From the NCBI GenBank assembly GCA_905221605.1, contig CAJNDS010002468.1, positions 468,501 through 532,500 of the forward strand: a stretch of DNA of 64,000 nucleotides, written 5' to 3'. This document shows positions 31,004 through 40,362 of this stretch, piece after piece; position 1 is the stretch's first letter; every line of letters starts with the position of its first letter. Source of the DNA: Symbiodinium natans. Taxonomy: Eukaryota > Sar > Dinophyceae > Suessiales > Symbiodiniaceae. Position numbers and translations under genes: made by a program. The notes under the pieces were generated by a model. That model was not told the origin of the DNA, made no database searches, and saw only the letters and a program-made list of their open reading frames with translations.

Positions 31004-31261
31004 GTCATGCAAGACAAGCCGAATATCGGGGCCTTAATAATTAGAATATAGGGTTTTGGGAGGGTGTTATGGTATAGTTGTACAGGGACCATAAGGGAAT
31101 ACTACTAGTAATTGTTCCGACCCCTATACTAGGCACCCTGCAAGAACCCCAACCGTCCGAATGCCCTAAAAGCTCCAAAAACCCTAAACCCTAAACCTTA
31201 AACGCTAACAGCCCTCTAAACCCCTAAACCCCATAAAACCCTGAACACAGGGTCTCATCAG

Positions 31262-31330
31262 GTGGCTGTGGCCCAAGAGGCAAAGAATCTGGAGAAGTTT
31301 CTCGACGACCTAGAGGCGCACGGGAGAAGG
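31262..31330 (+). CDS. Candidate exon, helical
   Basis: TCTCATCAG acceptor, AGAAGG/GTTTAGGG donor. 23 codons, VAVAQEAKNLEKFLDDLEAH then GRR, an acidic-basic helix typical of coiled coils. Phase 0 in and out. Confidence 0.65.
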
Positions 31331-31837
31331 GTTTAGGGTTTAGGGTTTAGGGTTTAGGGTTTAGGGTTTAGGGTGCAGGGTTCAGGCTTGCACATGAATA
31401 CTAGAGTACATGTTATATTCTTGTGTATGCATGGCCATCTATATCTATGCGGGGGTGGGGGTAGGGGAGTAGGTTTGTTGTTTGTATTTTCGTAGGGGGG
31501 AGTTGTGGTTCAGGTTTTCGGCGTCTGGGGTTGAGGGGTTGAGGTGAGACTCGCAGGGCCGTTTGGAGTTTAGGGTTACGGGTTTAGGCTTGGGTTTAGG
31601 GTTTGGGGTTTGGGGTTTGGGGTTTGGGGTTTGGGGTTTGGGGTTGGGGTTTGGGGTTTGGGGTTTGGGGTTTGGGCTTTAGGCTTACTTAGCAGAGAAA
31701 CTGCCTCAAGCAAAAGACAACAACTCACACATCCGAGTGTCACGGCAACTGCCGGCCGTTTAGCTTGTGCATTGGCACCCGCATGCATGAGTCACTGTGA
31801 CTTATCCCCAACCTGCTGGCTCAAGGCTTTGGGGTTG

Positions 31838-31935
31838 GGATGTTCCCTCTTATACCAACAGTCCGACTTAGGGACTAATATCGGCTGCTATAATCCCAAT
31901 TCAGGACTGTTAGTATAAGGCGGAATATCCCAATT
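31838..31935. mobile_element. GGGATGTTCCC-family element abutting an acceptor
   Basis: Second of the five copies. Its right edge (GGAATATCCCAA) runs into TTTTAG, the acceptor of the exon at 31940. Confidence 0.7.
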
Positions 31936-31939
31936 TTAG

Positions 31940-32115
31940 GGTGACAAACGGTTGTGTCCGGCCACAGTTGTCAAGGCACTGGAGGAACTACACTTTAGCC
32001 GCTGCCTTGTCGACGTTGCATATGAAGACGTTCTGGCTCAGGTAAAAAAGAAAGAAGCTCGGGATCTAGCCTTTCAACGATGTGTGTTGCCGCACCCTGA
32101 CATCGGTTTTGGAAG
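31940..32115 (+). CDS. Candidate long exon, best-supported in the window
   Basis: 58 codons in the only open frame, without an ATG start, so missed by ATG-based scans: GDKRLCPATVVKALEELHFS, RCLVDVAYEDVLAQVKKKEA, RDLAFQRCVLPHPDIGFG. The left boundary is CAATTTTAG, and the right is a GTTTAG or GTGAGC donor, both phase 2. The residue mix is clearly protein-like. Family unknown. Confidence 0.75.
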
Positions 32116-32219
32116 GTTTAGGTGAGCCCAACAAACCCTAAGCCCGAAACCCTAAACCCTAAACCCTACCCCCCCCCCCCCCCCCCCCCCCCGAACCGAG
32201 CACTGTGCTGTCTCGCCAG

Positions 32220-32281
32220 ATCTTCCACAATAGCTTCGAGACCTTCAAGCGGGGTGGCAAAGGCGCTTCGTCTTCTCGACT
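32220..32281 (+). CDS. Candidate exon after poly-C
   Basis: A 24-base C run (32169-32192) and TCTCGCCAG precede it; the donor is GTGAGAAA, near consensus. Phase from 32115 gives SSTIASRPSSGVAKALRLLD. Frame 0 is also open. Confidence 0.5.
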
Positions 32282-32339
32282 GTGAGAAAAAACCCTAAAC
32301 CCAAAAAACCCTAAACCCTAAACCCTGTGGGGGTTTGGG

Positions 32340-32940
32340 AAGTTTAGGGTTAAGGGATGATACTGTACGTACCCCAATATCTTCCGAAGTAAAATTGGAG
32401 ATTCATGAACCTGTCATTTACAACTTGTTTACTTGCATTTTCTTGAAATCTTATGGGCATTTATCTTTCTAGTAATTTATCAATTGTTTATGCCGGGGGC
32501 TTAGTTCGTGTATTTTACTTCGGGCCCCCTTTGTTTCCCCCCCCAATTTTCACCGTGTTATAGTATATTTACTGGGGCTATTCATATGTTCATACAGTGC
32601 CCCATGAAAGCAAAGTAACAACGTGAAGATAATTAGGAAAGACTACTGTGTACGGGCGTTATGATTCTTGTAAACTTGGCCGCAATATAATGTGAAGAGA
32701 ATAAGCGAAATAAAATGGCAAAAGAGTGAACAATTGCACACATATTTTATGAGCGAATCAACGAAACAAAGCCCCCATAACAGTATAAACCCACTCTAGG
32801 CCATGCCATATAAGCCCAAAAAGGCCTCTTAAAGCCCCATAAGCCATGTAAGTCCTGCGAGACCTTTAAGCCCTATGAGCCCAGACGCCTTTGTCCTATC
32901 CGCCCAAAGCCCTCTCGGCCCTATAAGCCCTTTTCAACCC
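32340..32940. other. AT-rich stretch without telomere repeats
   Basis: About 600 bases of distinctly lower GC with no TTTAGGG words until 32940. No exon seen. It lies between two exons that are in phase with each other, so it is probably intronic, perhaps an old insertion. Confidence 0.5.
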
Positions 32941-33088
32941 TCGAACCCCTAAACCCAAACCCCCGAAACCCTGAAACTGCTCAACCCTAACCCCCCTAAG
33001 CTCCTAAACGCCACCCCTAAACCCCCCAAAACCGCTAAACCCCCCTAAACCCTAAACAAACCGGAAACCCTCTAGGCCCCTCAAGCAG

Positions 33089-33167
33089 GTCTACCCCCTG
33101 TGCCTGAGAACTTGGTCAACCAGTGGAACTCCCTCCATGAAGCCAAGGCCAGCCCTGGAGTTGGGTG
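33089..33167 (+). CDS. Candidate exon
   Basis: CTCAAGCAG acceptor, GGGTG/GTAACCC donor. Phase 1 from 32281 gives LPPVPENLVNQWNSLHEAKA then SPGVG. Good coding character. Confidence 0.6.
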
Positions 33168-34007
33168 GTAACCCTTACACCCTAAACCCTAAACCCTAAA
33201 CCCTAAACCCTAAACCCTTAACCCTTAACCCTTAACCCTTAACCCTTAACCCTTAAACCCTAAACCCTAAACCCTCAATCAGCCGGGATTCCAGTATCCG
33301 AAGCAGCCACAAATAAACCCAACGCAAGTCCGAAGCGCCTCAAGCATCCCAAGTGCGCGTCTTGTTTCAACTGGCCCTGAAAGTTCGCCAAAATCTGCCA
33401 ACAAGTTTGCCGAAAGTTTGCCAAAGATCCCGAGCGACCCAAGCGCCCACTGTCCCAAGAATTCCTGAACCCCAAACCCTGAACCCTAAACCCGAAACCC
33501 TAAACCCTGTAGGTGTTTGTGTAGGGGCTCAGGGGGCTGGGAGTCGATATGAACGAGAGGCCATATCGGGCTGATGGCTTTCTTTGAGCGGTTCGGTCGT
33601 TCATGAGGTGGTCCCTCGCAAACGCCCCAGACGAAACCTGTAGCTGAATCAGAATTCAAAACTGCCCCTCTTGGTTTAGGGTTTATATAAACCCCAAAAC
33701 CCCAAAACCCTAAAATCCTTCAAAACCCTACGCCCGACCACCCTAACACCCTAACATCCGAAAGCTTAAGCCGAAAATCCCCGAACCTCCCTCCCCGCCC
33801 CCCCTCCTCCGACCATAGCAAAAGCTCCCGCGGAGCTCCAAGCTTGACACTCCAAGGTCCGAAATGTTGGGAATCTCCCTTCAAACCTAAGCTGGGAGCC
33901 TGACATGAAATCAAGAGCCTGCGCGGGGGGTTTTGTAGCCCGAAACCCCAAACCCTATCCCTGAACCCTAAACCCTAAACCCTAAATCCGAACGAAGTGA
34001 TTTGTAG
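33168..34007. other. Stretch with several competing open frames
   Basis: CCCTAAA array with CCCTTAA variants (33180-33275). An island at 33336-33466 has all three + frames open for 30 codons or more, so no frame can be picked. A CCAAACC-rich stretch follows. Confidence 0.35.
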
Positions 34008-34116
34008 CCTCTCGGCGTCGAGGATCGGCTGGAGAAAGTCCACGACTACGTGATGAAATGCCAGAACATGGAGGAGGACCTAAATCCCCAAACCCAAGGC
34101 ATCTGGTGGCTTCGGG
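34008..34116 (+). CDS. Candidate exon, coiled-coil-like
   Basis: GATTTGTAG acceptor, TTCGGG/GTTTAGG donor. It reads PLGVEDRLEKVHDYVMKCQN and MEEDLNPQTQGIWWLR. Heptad-like spacing of hydrophobic residues in the first 25. Strong candidate. Confidence 0.65.
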
Positions 34117-34430
34117 GTTTAGGCACGGTTTAGGTGCCTAGGGTTTTCGGGGAACGTATCTCGCAGGTTCTAGATTGTTGAACCCTGGGAGGGGCCAAAC
34201 CCCTGAAGCCTGAGCCCTAAAGCTCTCAATCCTAAATCCGAAACTGGTGCTTGAACACTAAACTAGTTATTTGGTTCATGGCACTTAGCAACCCAAAGCC
34301 CCAAACCCCAAACCCCAAGCCCCAAACCCTACACACTAAACCCCAAACCCCAAACCCTAAACCCCAAACCCCAAACCCTAAACCCCAAACCCCAAGCCCT
34401 AAACCCTAAACCCTACCCCCTGAACATCAG

Positions 34431-34501
34431 GAGCTGGTCGGGCCGCGCCCGGAGTGTGCCGCCCCCAACCGGGGCGCAAGGTTGAGACGCCTGCAAATGG
34501 G
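34431..34501 (+). CDS. Candidate exon, first of three in phase
   Basis: CTGAACATCAG acceptor, ATGGG/GTTTAGGG donor. It reads ELVGPRPECAAPNRGARLRR and LQM plus two bases. The 28 bases around its acceptor recur at 36278-36303. Confidence 0.55.
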
Positions 34502-34609
34502 GTTTAGGGTTTAGGGTTTAGGGTTTAGGGTCTAGGGTCTAGGGTTTAGGGTTTAGGGTTTAGGGTCTAGGGTCTAGGGTTTAGGGTTTAGGGCGGGGTC
34601 AGGGTTTAG

Positions 34610-34656
34610 AGCTCAATTCGGCCCCGACATTTCCAAAAACAGCCGTAGGCCAGAAC
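34610..34656 (+). CDS. Candidate exon, second of three
   Basis: The TTTAG of the array is the acceptor; the donor is GTAAACCC. Phase gives AQFGPDISKNSRRPE plus one base. Confidence 0.5.
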
Positions 34657-35093
34657 GTAAACCCTCACCCCTGAACCCCAAACCTTGAACCCTAAACCCT
34701 AAACCAGAACCCCCCCCCCCCAACAAAAAAATAGTAGCTACAGGAGTTCCAGGTAGGGGTCCAGGGGTAAACCTTTAATCCTCTGATGCTCTTAAGGGCT
34801 CTCATTTTAGGTTTGGTTTTACGGTAAACGCATCGATATGCCCCCAAACCCCTTACCCTACGGCTCTGAGGGACTCTTATGTTAGTTAGGTTTTTTTTTT
34901 TTTGGGCCCAACGGCCTTTCTGTAGAAGGTTCTGGGCTATTTGAGCCTCAGGGAAAGCCCCTCCAGGACTCCAACACCCCAAGCCAACCCGAAACCCCAA
35001 GCCAACCCCCTAAACCCTAAACCCTAAACCCTAAACCCTAAACCCTAAACCCTAAACCCTAAACCCTAAGCCCCGAATCCCGAAACGATCAAG

Positions 35094-35153
35094 GGGGCAA
35101 CACGGACAATGCCAAGAAGCTCATGGAGAACTCAGCGCTGGTCCCAGAGTGGG
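35094..35153 (+). CDS. Candidate exon, third of three, between inverted arrays
   Basis: ACGATCAAG acceptor, GTGGG/GTTTAGGG donor. Phase 1 gives GNTDNAKKLMENSALVPEW plus one base. Strong coding character. Confidence 0.6.
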
Positions 35154-35443
35154 GTTTAGGGTTTAGGGCTTTGGGGTTTGGGGTTTAGGGTTTAGGGTTT
35201 AGGGTTTAGGGTTTGGGGTTTAGGGGGTTGAGGCAGGCTTGGGTTGTTAAAGGGGTTAGTGGTTTGGGGGTGCAGGGGGCTTGCAGGTTTTGGAGTGTGG
35301 GGCGTCGGGGGCTTTAGGGGTGTAGGGTTGTGGGGCCAGGGAGAAAATTGTTGGGGTTGTAGGGTCGGTGGTTTAGGGTTTAGAGTTCTTGGCTCACCTA
35401 GAGTATCCCGTGGCTACGTGCTCTCAAGGAAGTGGACAATTCC

Positions 35444-35552
35444 CCCAAAGGATCCATGTACCTATATAGTATATACTTGGGCCTTAAAGGGGTTCCTATA
35501 TTGTAGCTTTAGGGCCCAAGAATATACTATATAGGTACATGGATCCTTTGGG
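35444..35552. mobile_element. Palindromic element, inverse copy of 19138-19245
   Basis: Arms CCCAAAGGATCCATGTACC and complement; the interior is the reverse complement of the 19138 copy. Its right edge GGGTACAG gives the AG of the exon at 35558. A decayed third copy lies at 48677-48757. Confidence 0.8.
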
Positions 35553-35557
35553 TACAG

Positions 35558-35605
35558 TACTGGGTATCTGTTTTTGTCGTCATGTTGCGGAAGCCGGCAC
35601 CTTGG
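35558..35605 (+). CDS. Candidate exon right after an element
   Basis: TTGGGTACAG acceptor provided by the element edge, TTGG/GTTTAAGG donor. 16 codons, YWVSVFVVMLRKPAPW. Phase 0. Confidence 0.45.
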
Positions 35606-35712
35606 GTTTAAGGCCTGCCGGAAACCCAGGCCCTAAACCCTAAACCCTAAGCCCTAAACCCTAAACCCTAAACCCTAAACCCTAAGCCCCGAGCCCTGAC
35701 AAGCGTTCTGAG

Positions 35713-35800
35713 TTCAGAACGTACGTACTACGAACAGCAAGAAGAAAAGAAGAAAGGAGCAGGGATGACAACAACAATACCAACAACCTTCGGAGCCTAG
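35713..35800 (+). CDS. Candidate exon, two frames open
   Basis: GAGTTCAG acceptor. One frame reads TYYEQQEEKKKGAGMTTTIP, another TYVLRTARRKEERSRDDNNN. The first fits the phase of 36406 if a GA donor is used. Confidence 0.4.
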
Positions 35801-36096
35801 GCCCGAGGCTTAAGACCTCCGAACCTGGCTTTGGGGTCGAGGGTTTAGGGTTCACCCCCTAATAACGGGAAGTCCTTTCCCCTCCCACCCGCCCAAAAGA
35901 ACCTCTGAGAAGGTCCCATTCACTTCTTAGCTTCCCTTTGGGTTTAAGGTTCCTTCATAGGCCTTGACTCAAGATTCAAGAATAATTCACCATACCCCAA
36001 AGCCATACCCCTCAACCTATAAAAGGATATTAAAGAGGAGTCCAAGCAAGGAATTTTACCACACCCAACAATGTTTTTTAAGCGTATTCCCACCCG

Positions 36097-36277
36097 AAAC
36101 CCTAAACCCTAAGCCCTAAGCCCAACGCCTTAAGCCCTAAACCCTAAACCCTAAACCCTAAACCCTAAACCCTAAACCCTAAACCCTAAACCCTAAACCC
36201 TAAACCCTAAACCCTAAACCCTAAACCCTAAACGCTAAACCCTAAACGCTAAACCCTAAACCCTAAACCCTAAACCC
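36097..36277. repeat. Long CCCTAAA array
   Basis: About 25 CCCTAAA copies with a few ACGCTAA variants. It ends in CCCTACCCCCTGAACATCAG, the same junction as before the exon at 34431. Confidence 0.95.
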
Positions 36278-36405
36278 TACCCCCTGAACATCAGGAGCTG
36301 GTTAATATTTTCCCAACCATGAAACTAGTAACCTCTAAACCTCTAAACCCTCAACCCCAAGCCCTAAGCCCTAAACCCTAAACCCTAATGTCTAGATGCA
36401 GTAAG

Positions 36406-36500
36406 ACCATCCTGCGAAGGTCTCTGCGCGCATCAACAAAGTGGTGCAGAGTAGCTCTGACCTGTCAGCGGCCTGCGACAAGGCTCTCGCTCCCATTTTT
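36406..36500 (+). CDS. Candidate exon between inverted arrays
   Basis: GCAGTAAG acceptor, ATTTTT/GTAGGGTTT donor. It reads HPAKVSARINKVVQSSSDLS then AACDKALAPIF. One of the clearest coding islands, with a helical pattern; a second + frame is open but less balanced. Confidence 0.6.
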
Positions 36501-36591
36501 GTAGGGTTTAGGGCTTAGGGCTTAGGGCTTAGGGTTTAGGGTTTAGGGTTTAGGGTTTAGGGTTTAGGGTTTAGGGTTTAGGGTTTAGGGC

Positions 36592-36712
36592 TACTAGGAC
36601 CCAGGGTAGGCCCTCACTCCCCTTTTGAGGGCCGAGGTTCCCTTAGAAGCCCCTTTAATTGAAGCCAAAACGGGGTACCCTCTTTATTCCTAGGTTACTC
36701 CCTTTGGGACGA
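36592..36712. mobile_element. Third copy of the 13285-type element
   Basis: CTACTAGGACCC start, GGTTCCCTTAGAAGCCCCTTT middle, TAGGTTACTC end. Directly follows a TTTAGGG array. Confidence 0.55.
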
Positions 36713-37247
36713 CATGAATCCTAAAATTGGGGGGTCGTATACCCTGACTACTATAGTTCCTATTAAGGTAATATGAATCACAAACCCTTTCAGGGTTCAT
36801 TTCGTCCCCAAGGTCTTGGGTCTCCTCACTTTCCTTTATTGGTGGGGTGTGCGGCTTAGGGGTTTACGAAGGGTTTGGCAGGGCACTGGTTCAATGAATA
36901 CCCAACATACGTTGCCCTCTTAGGGTTTACGGGTTTAGGGGTTTAGGGGTTTAGGGTTTAGGGTGTAGAGTGTGAACAGCCCCCCGCCCCCCCCCCCCCC
37001 CCCCAACAAAAAAAACAAAAAAACTGCTTAGGGCAGATTGCGTCTGGTTCGCACCCACATCGCCTGGAACCAAACCCCATAGAGTTTGGGGTTTAGGGTT
37101 CCGAAGCTCTTTAGTAAGTAGAAACCAAGGTTATAATCCCCATAACCCAGCTTGCTAACCCTACTGACTATGTCAAAAGTAGGGTCTAGGGTTGAGGGTT
37201 TTCCGCGCCCAACCCCCCCCCCACGTCCCCCCTGGCGAATCTTGCAG

Positions 37248-37295
37248 GTCCTCCACATGATCGGGAGCCCGCAGGAGAAAGGGTTGGGCGCGGAG
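37248..37295 (+). CDS. Candidate exon
   Basis: GAATCTTGCAG acceptor after a C run, CGGAG/GTGGGGTT donor. 16 codons, VLHMIGSPQEKGLGAE. The flanks CCGCGCCCAACCCC and GGGTTGGGCGCGG form an inverted repeat around it. Confidence 0.45.
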
Positions 37296-37492
37296 GTGGG
37301 GTTTCTTTTTTCGATTTAGGGTTCAGAAGGTTCAGAGGGTTTAGAGGGTTTGGGGTTAAATCCTAGTCCCTGAACCCTAAACCCTAAGCCATAATCCCAA
37401 ATCCCTACAGAACCCCCCCTCCCCCTCCCGGCAAATCGTTTAGGGTTTAGGGTTTAGGGTTGAGGGTTTAGGGAAGCTACAGGGTGGAAGAC

Positions 37493-37555
37493 CCTGGATT
37501 GGGTTGTTTCAAACCTTGAGCGCTGTCTCCCCACAGCGCTAAAACCTCGCCCCGA
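37493..37555 (+). CDS. Weak candidate exon
   Basis: After AAGCTACAG, open frame GGRPWIGLFQTLSAVSPQ to a TAA. Right end unresolved. Confidence 0.35.
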
Positions 37556-37861
37556 AGATCTGTACCCGAAATCCCTTAAGCGCCCATAATTACACCATAG
37601 ACCCTAAAGACTCCATAACCCCCCCCCCCCCCCCCCCCCCACCCCACCCCTACACCCCCTCCGCCTCAAAACCTCAGCCCTATAGACCTCAAACTCTGAA
37701 GCCCCTACACCCTCCACCCCAAATAAACCCTAAACCCCCTAAACGCGAAGTTCCCAAACCCTAAACCCTAAACCCCTAAGCCTTACACCCTAAACCCTAA
37801 ACCCTACACCCCAAACCCTAAACCCTAAACCCTAAACCCTAAACTCTAAACCTCCACACAG

Positions 37862-37926
37862 GTCCACGGCGTCGTTGAAAGCCTCGATGAGGCGACCCAC
37901 AAGCTGCCACTTGGGCTTCAGCTCTG
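37862..37926 (+). CDS. Candidate exon, start of a four-exon chain
   Basis: CTCCACACAG acceptor after a CCCTAAA array, CTCTG/GTTTAGGG donor. It reads VHGVVESLDEATHKLPLGLQ and L plus two bases. Strong. Confidence 0.65.
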
Positions 37927-38475
37927 GTTTAGGGGGTTTAGGGTTTAGGGTTTAGGGTTTAGGGTTTGGGGTTTGGGGTTTAGGGTTTGGGGTTTAGGGT
38001 TTAGGGTTTAGGGTTTGGGGGCTTAGGGGGCTTCAGCTCGGGGGGGGGTTTAGGGTTTAGGGGGTTGAGGGGGTTTAGGTGGTTTAGGGGGTTTAAAGGG
38101 TTTAGGGGGTTTAGAGGGTGTAGGGGGTTTAGGGGGTTTAGGGTTCAGGGTTGAGGGGTTTAGGGTTCAGGGTTAGGGGGGTTGGGGGGTTTATTGTTTA
38201 GGGACTTAGGGGGCTTCGGCTCTGTTGGGGGGGTTTAGGGGGTTTAGGGGTTAGGGGTTTAGGGGTTTAGGGGTTTAGGAGTTTAGGAGTTTAGGTTTAG
38301 GGTTTAGGTGTTTTTGGTTGAGGGTTCTAGGATTTAGGGCTTAGGGTTTAGGGGTTGAGGGGTTTAGGGGCTCTTTCTCCCTCTCTTATCTCTCTCTCTC
38401 TCTCTCTCTCCCTCTTTCTCTCTGCTGTCTGTCTGCCTCTCTCTCTCTCTCTCTCTCTCTCTCGCACTGCATAAG
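37927..38475. other. Intron: TTTAGGG at 5' end, CT tract at 3' end
   Basis: It opens with TTTAGGG and TTTAGGGGG variants (37927-38365) and closes with a CT microsatellite (38382-38463) 12 bases before the acceptor. There is no CCCTAAA arm here; the CT tract may serve as a polypyrimidine tract. Confidence 0.45.
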
Positions 38476-38554
38476 CGTAAACCCCTCATGCCCCGACATC
38501 CGAAGAGTCCATTGCGCCGGCTTGACAGACCTGCACCATATGGGACAGAAGCCG
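38476..38554 (+). CDS. Candidate exon, second of chain
   Basis: TGCATAAG acceptor, AGCCG/GTGTCATG donor. Phase 2 from 37926 gives VNPSCPDIRRVHCAGLTDLH then HMGQKP. Contains spaced Cys and His but no known zinc pattern. The overlapping 65-codon frame (38488-38685) is a shadow. Confidence 0.55.
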
Positions 38555-38606
38555 GTGTCATGCATCAACCATGTGTGGTTATTACGTTCTCCTTGGCGCT
38601 GAGTAG

Positions 38607-38829
38607 AAAGCCTCGCCTGAGGAGAAAGCCTCGGCTGAGGAGAAAGCCTCGCCTGAGGAGAAAGCCTCGCTTCAGTTGCGATTGAAGAAGGGTATCGTCG
38701 TCACAAAGGCCAAGAGGCCCGTTCTGGAAAAGCACGGAGAATGCTTTCTGGCCCGTTTTTTGGTAGACACGGTGGTCTTGAAGCCAATGGGCCCAGTCCA
38801 AAGTGCAAATGCCAAAGTAGCTCGTGATT
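38607..38829 (+). CDS. Candidate long exon with 18-bp coding tandem repeat
   Basis: Starts after GCTGAGTAG. Four hexapeptide-type units (KASPEE, KASAEE, KASPEE, KASL) are encoded by 18-bp repeats, then LQLRLKKGIVVTKAKRPVLE, KHGECFLARFLVDTVVLKPM and GPVQSANAKVARD. 74 codons, the longest single exon. At 38829 the frame meets TGA, which is also the GA of a possible donor (GAGCCTTAGGG). The exon at 38888 continues in phase, so I favour splicing over a stop. Confidence 0.7.
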
Positions 38830-38887
38830 GAGCCTTAGGGTTTAGGGTTTCGGGTTTAGGGTTTAGGGTCTAGGGTTTAGGGTCCAG

Positions 38888-38942
38888 GGTCCTTGGGACA
38901 CCTCCGGCTCGCCGCCGTGGACTTGGGGGTGCAGCTTGGAGG
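38888..38942 (+). CDS. Candidate exon, fourth of chain
   Basis: A 58-base TTTAGGG-only intron ends GGGTCCAG. Phase 1 gives SLGHLRLAAVDLGVQLG plus two bases, ending at GTACGGC. Confidence 0.5.
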
Positions 38943-39019
38943 GTACGGCTCAGCTCTGCTTCAATGCAGAACCCCATACCCTAAGCCGAAACCGACTCAT
39001 AGGGATTCTGGGCCCCAAA

Positions 39020-39115
39020 ATATAATGCTAGTACCTGAAGCCCCCGCCATACCCGGTCATACTTGGGCATACCCGGTCATACCCGGTCATACTCGGGCAC
39101 CAAGAGCTCACACGG
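39020..39115 (+). CDS. Weak candidate exon with ATACCCGGTC repeats
   Basis: Three or four copies of CATACCCGGTCATAC-like 10-20 base repeats, open in two frames, ending at GTTTGGGG. Coding status uncertain. Confidence 0.3.
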
Positions 39116-39489
39116 TTTGGGGTTTAGGGTTTAGGGCTTCCGGGTTTAGGGTTTAGGGTTTAGGGTTTAGGCGGTTTAGGCGGTTTAGGGTTTAGGGTTT
39201 AGGTCTCTAGGGTTTAGGGTTTTTGGGTTTAGGGTTTAGGGTTTAGGGTTTAGGGCTCTAGGGTTTAGGGTTTAGGGTTTAGGGTTTAGGGCCTCTAAAC
39301 CGGGAAGCTGGCAGCCAATTTTAAGGGCTTAGGGCCTAGAGATGTTGCTACCTGTCAACCCCAAACCCGAAACCCGAAACCCTGAAACCCTAAACCCTAA
39401 ACCCTAAACCCTAAGCCCTAAACCCTAAACCCCATAAGCCCTAAACCCTAAACCCCGCATACGCCCCCCCCTCGCCCCCCGCGCCCTAG

Positions 39490-39541
39490 GCATGACCTCA
39501 CCTTTGGCAAGGCCGCTGCTGCCTCAGCTGCGACCCATCTT
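39490..39541 (+). CDS. Candidate exon between inverted arrays
   Basis: GCGCCCTAG acceptor, CATCTT/GTGTAGGG donor. It reads HDLTFGKAAAASAATHL. Ala-rich. Confidence 0.5.
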
Positions 39542-39890
39542 GTGTAGGGTCTACGGTTTAGGGATCAGGGTTTAGGGTTTGGGGTTTAGGGTTTAGTGTT
39601 TAGGCTACGGCTCTGGGGCTTTGAGGTTTTGAGTTTGGGCTGTGGGGAATCGGCTTCATGTTACCCTAACCCCTAAAACCTTAAGCCATCCTTGGAGCCT
39701 TAGGGGATTGTTAAGCTTGAGGGGTTTGGGGCCTCGGGCGTAGGCTTCTGGGGTTCCAAAGTCCTAAAGCCTCGGGTCTTGGTTGGGGTTTAGGGTTTAG
39801 GGTTTAGGGTTTAGGGTTTAGGGTTTAGGGTTTAGGGTTTAGGGTTTAGGGTTTAGGGTTTAGGGTTTAGGGTTAGGTTTTAGGAGTCAG

Positions 39891-40010
39891 GGCTGGTCAT
39901 CAACGTGTTTGGGGATACCAAGACCCTCTACTGGCCGCTGCCGATGAACCTTCATGTTCCTTTTGAGCTGGTCTGGTCAGTTCTCCAAGTCATGGCGCCT
40001 AACTTTTGGC
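39891..40010 (+). CDS. Candidate long exon, first of three in phase
   Basis: A TTTAGGG array and GGAGTCAG precede it, and GTGATCCC is the donor. 39 codons plus one base, LVINVFGDTKTLYWPLPMNL then HVPFELVWSVLQVMAPNFW. Very protein-like, with four Trp or Tyr in sensible context. Family unknown. Confidence 0.7.
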
Positions 40011-40096
40011 GTGATCCCAACAAAATAAACCCTAAACCCTAAACCCTAAACCCTAAACCCTAAACCCTAGTTTAGAGAACTCACCATCTACCTGGA

Positions 40097-40222
40097 GGTT
40101 CATGGTACTTAGTAACCCAATTATAGCTTATGACCCAACCAAAGCCCTATTAGGGTACTTAAGGGGCTTAGAAGTGGATTCGAACTACACGTAGAATTGG
40201 GATATAAGTACCTTGAACCTCC
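40097..40222. mobile_element. Second copy of the GAGGTTCATGGTAC element
   Basis: The left end CTGGAGGTTCATGGTACTTA is complemented by AAGTACCTTGAACCTCCAA on the right. It lies in the intron between 40010 and 40363. Confidence 0.75.
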
Positions 40223-40362
40223 AACCCTAAACCCTAAACCTTAACCCCAAACTCTAAACCCTAAACCCCGAAACCCCCAAATCCCCAAACCCCTAAACCC
40301 CTGACCTCCAAGTAAGGTTTTGCGACCCTTAGCCCTAAACCCTCAGCCCTAAGCCCCACAAG

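Larger units (their letters stand above)
29584..31261. other. Intron-rich stretch with elements
   Basis: TTTAGGG and CCCTAAA arrays, a possible exon at 29909-29964 (WPMRWHTTFAQ, ends at GTCGTGGG), a G run (30258-30268), a TAACAGTCC-family element at 30322-30420, and the exon listed at 30948-31003. Confidence 0.4.

Noticed and set aside
31576-31788. Frames of NPKPQTPNPKP or GFGVWGLG type (also 53808-54047, 42741-43013)
   Set aside because: These periodic peptides are direct translations of telomere-type heptamers and occur all over the window.
33336-33466. A specific exon and frame
   Set aside because: All three + frames are open for 30 codons or more, so the choice would be arbitrary.
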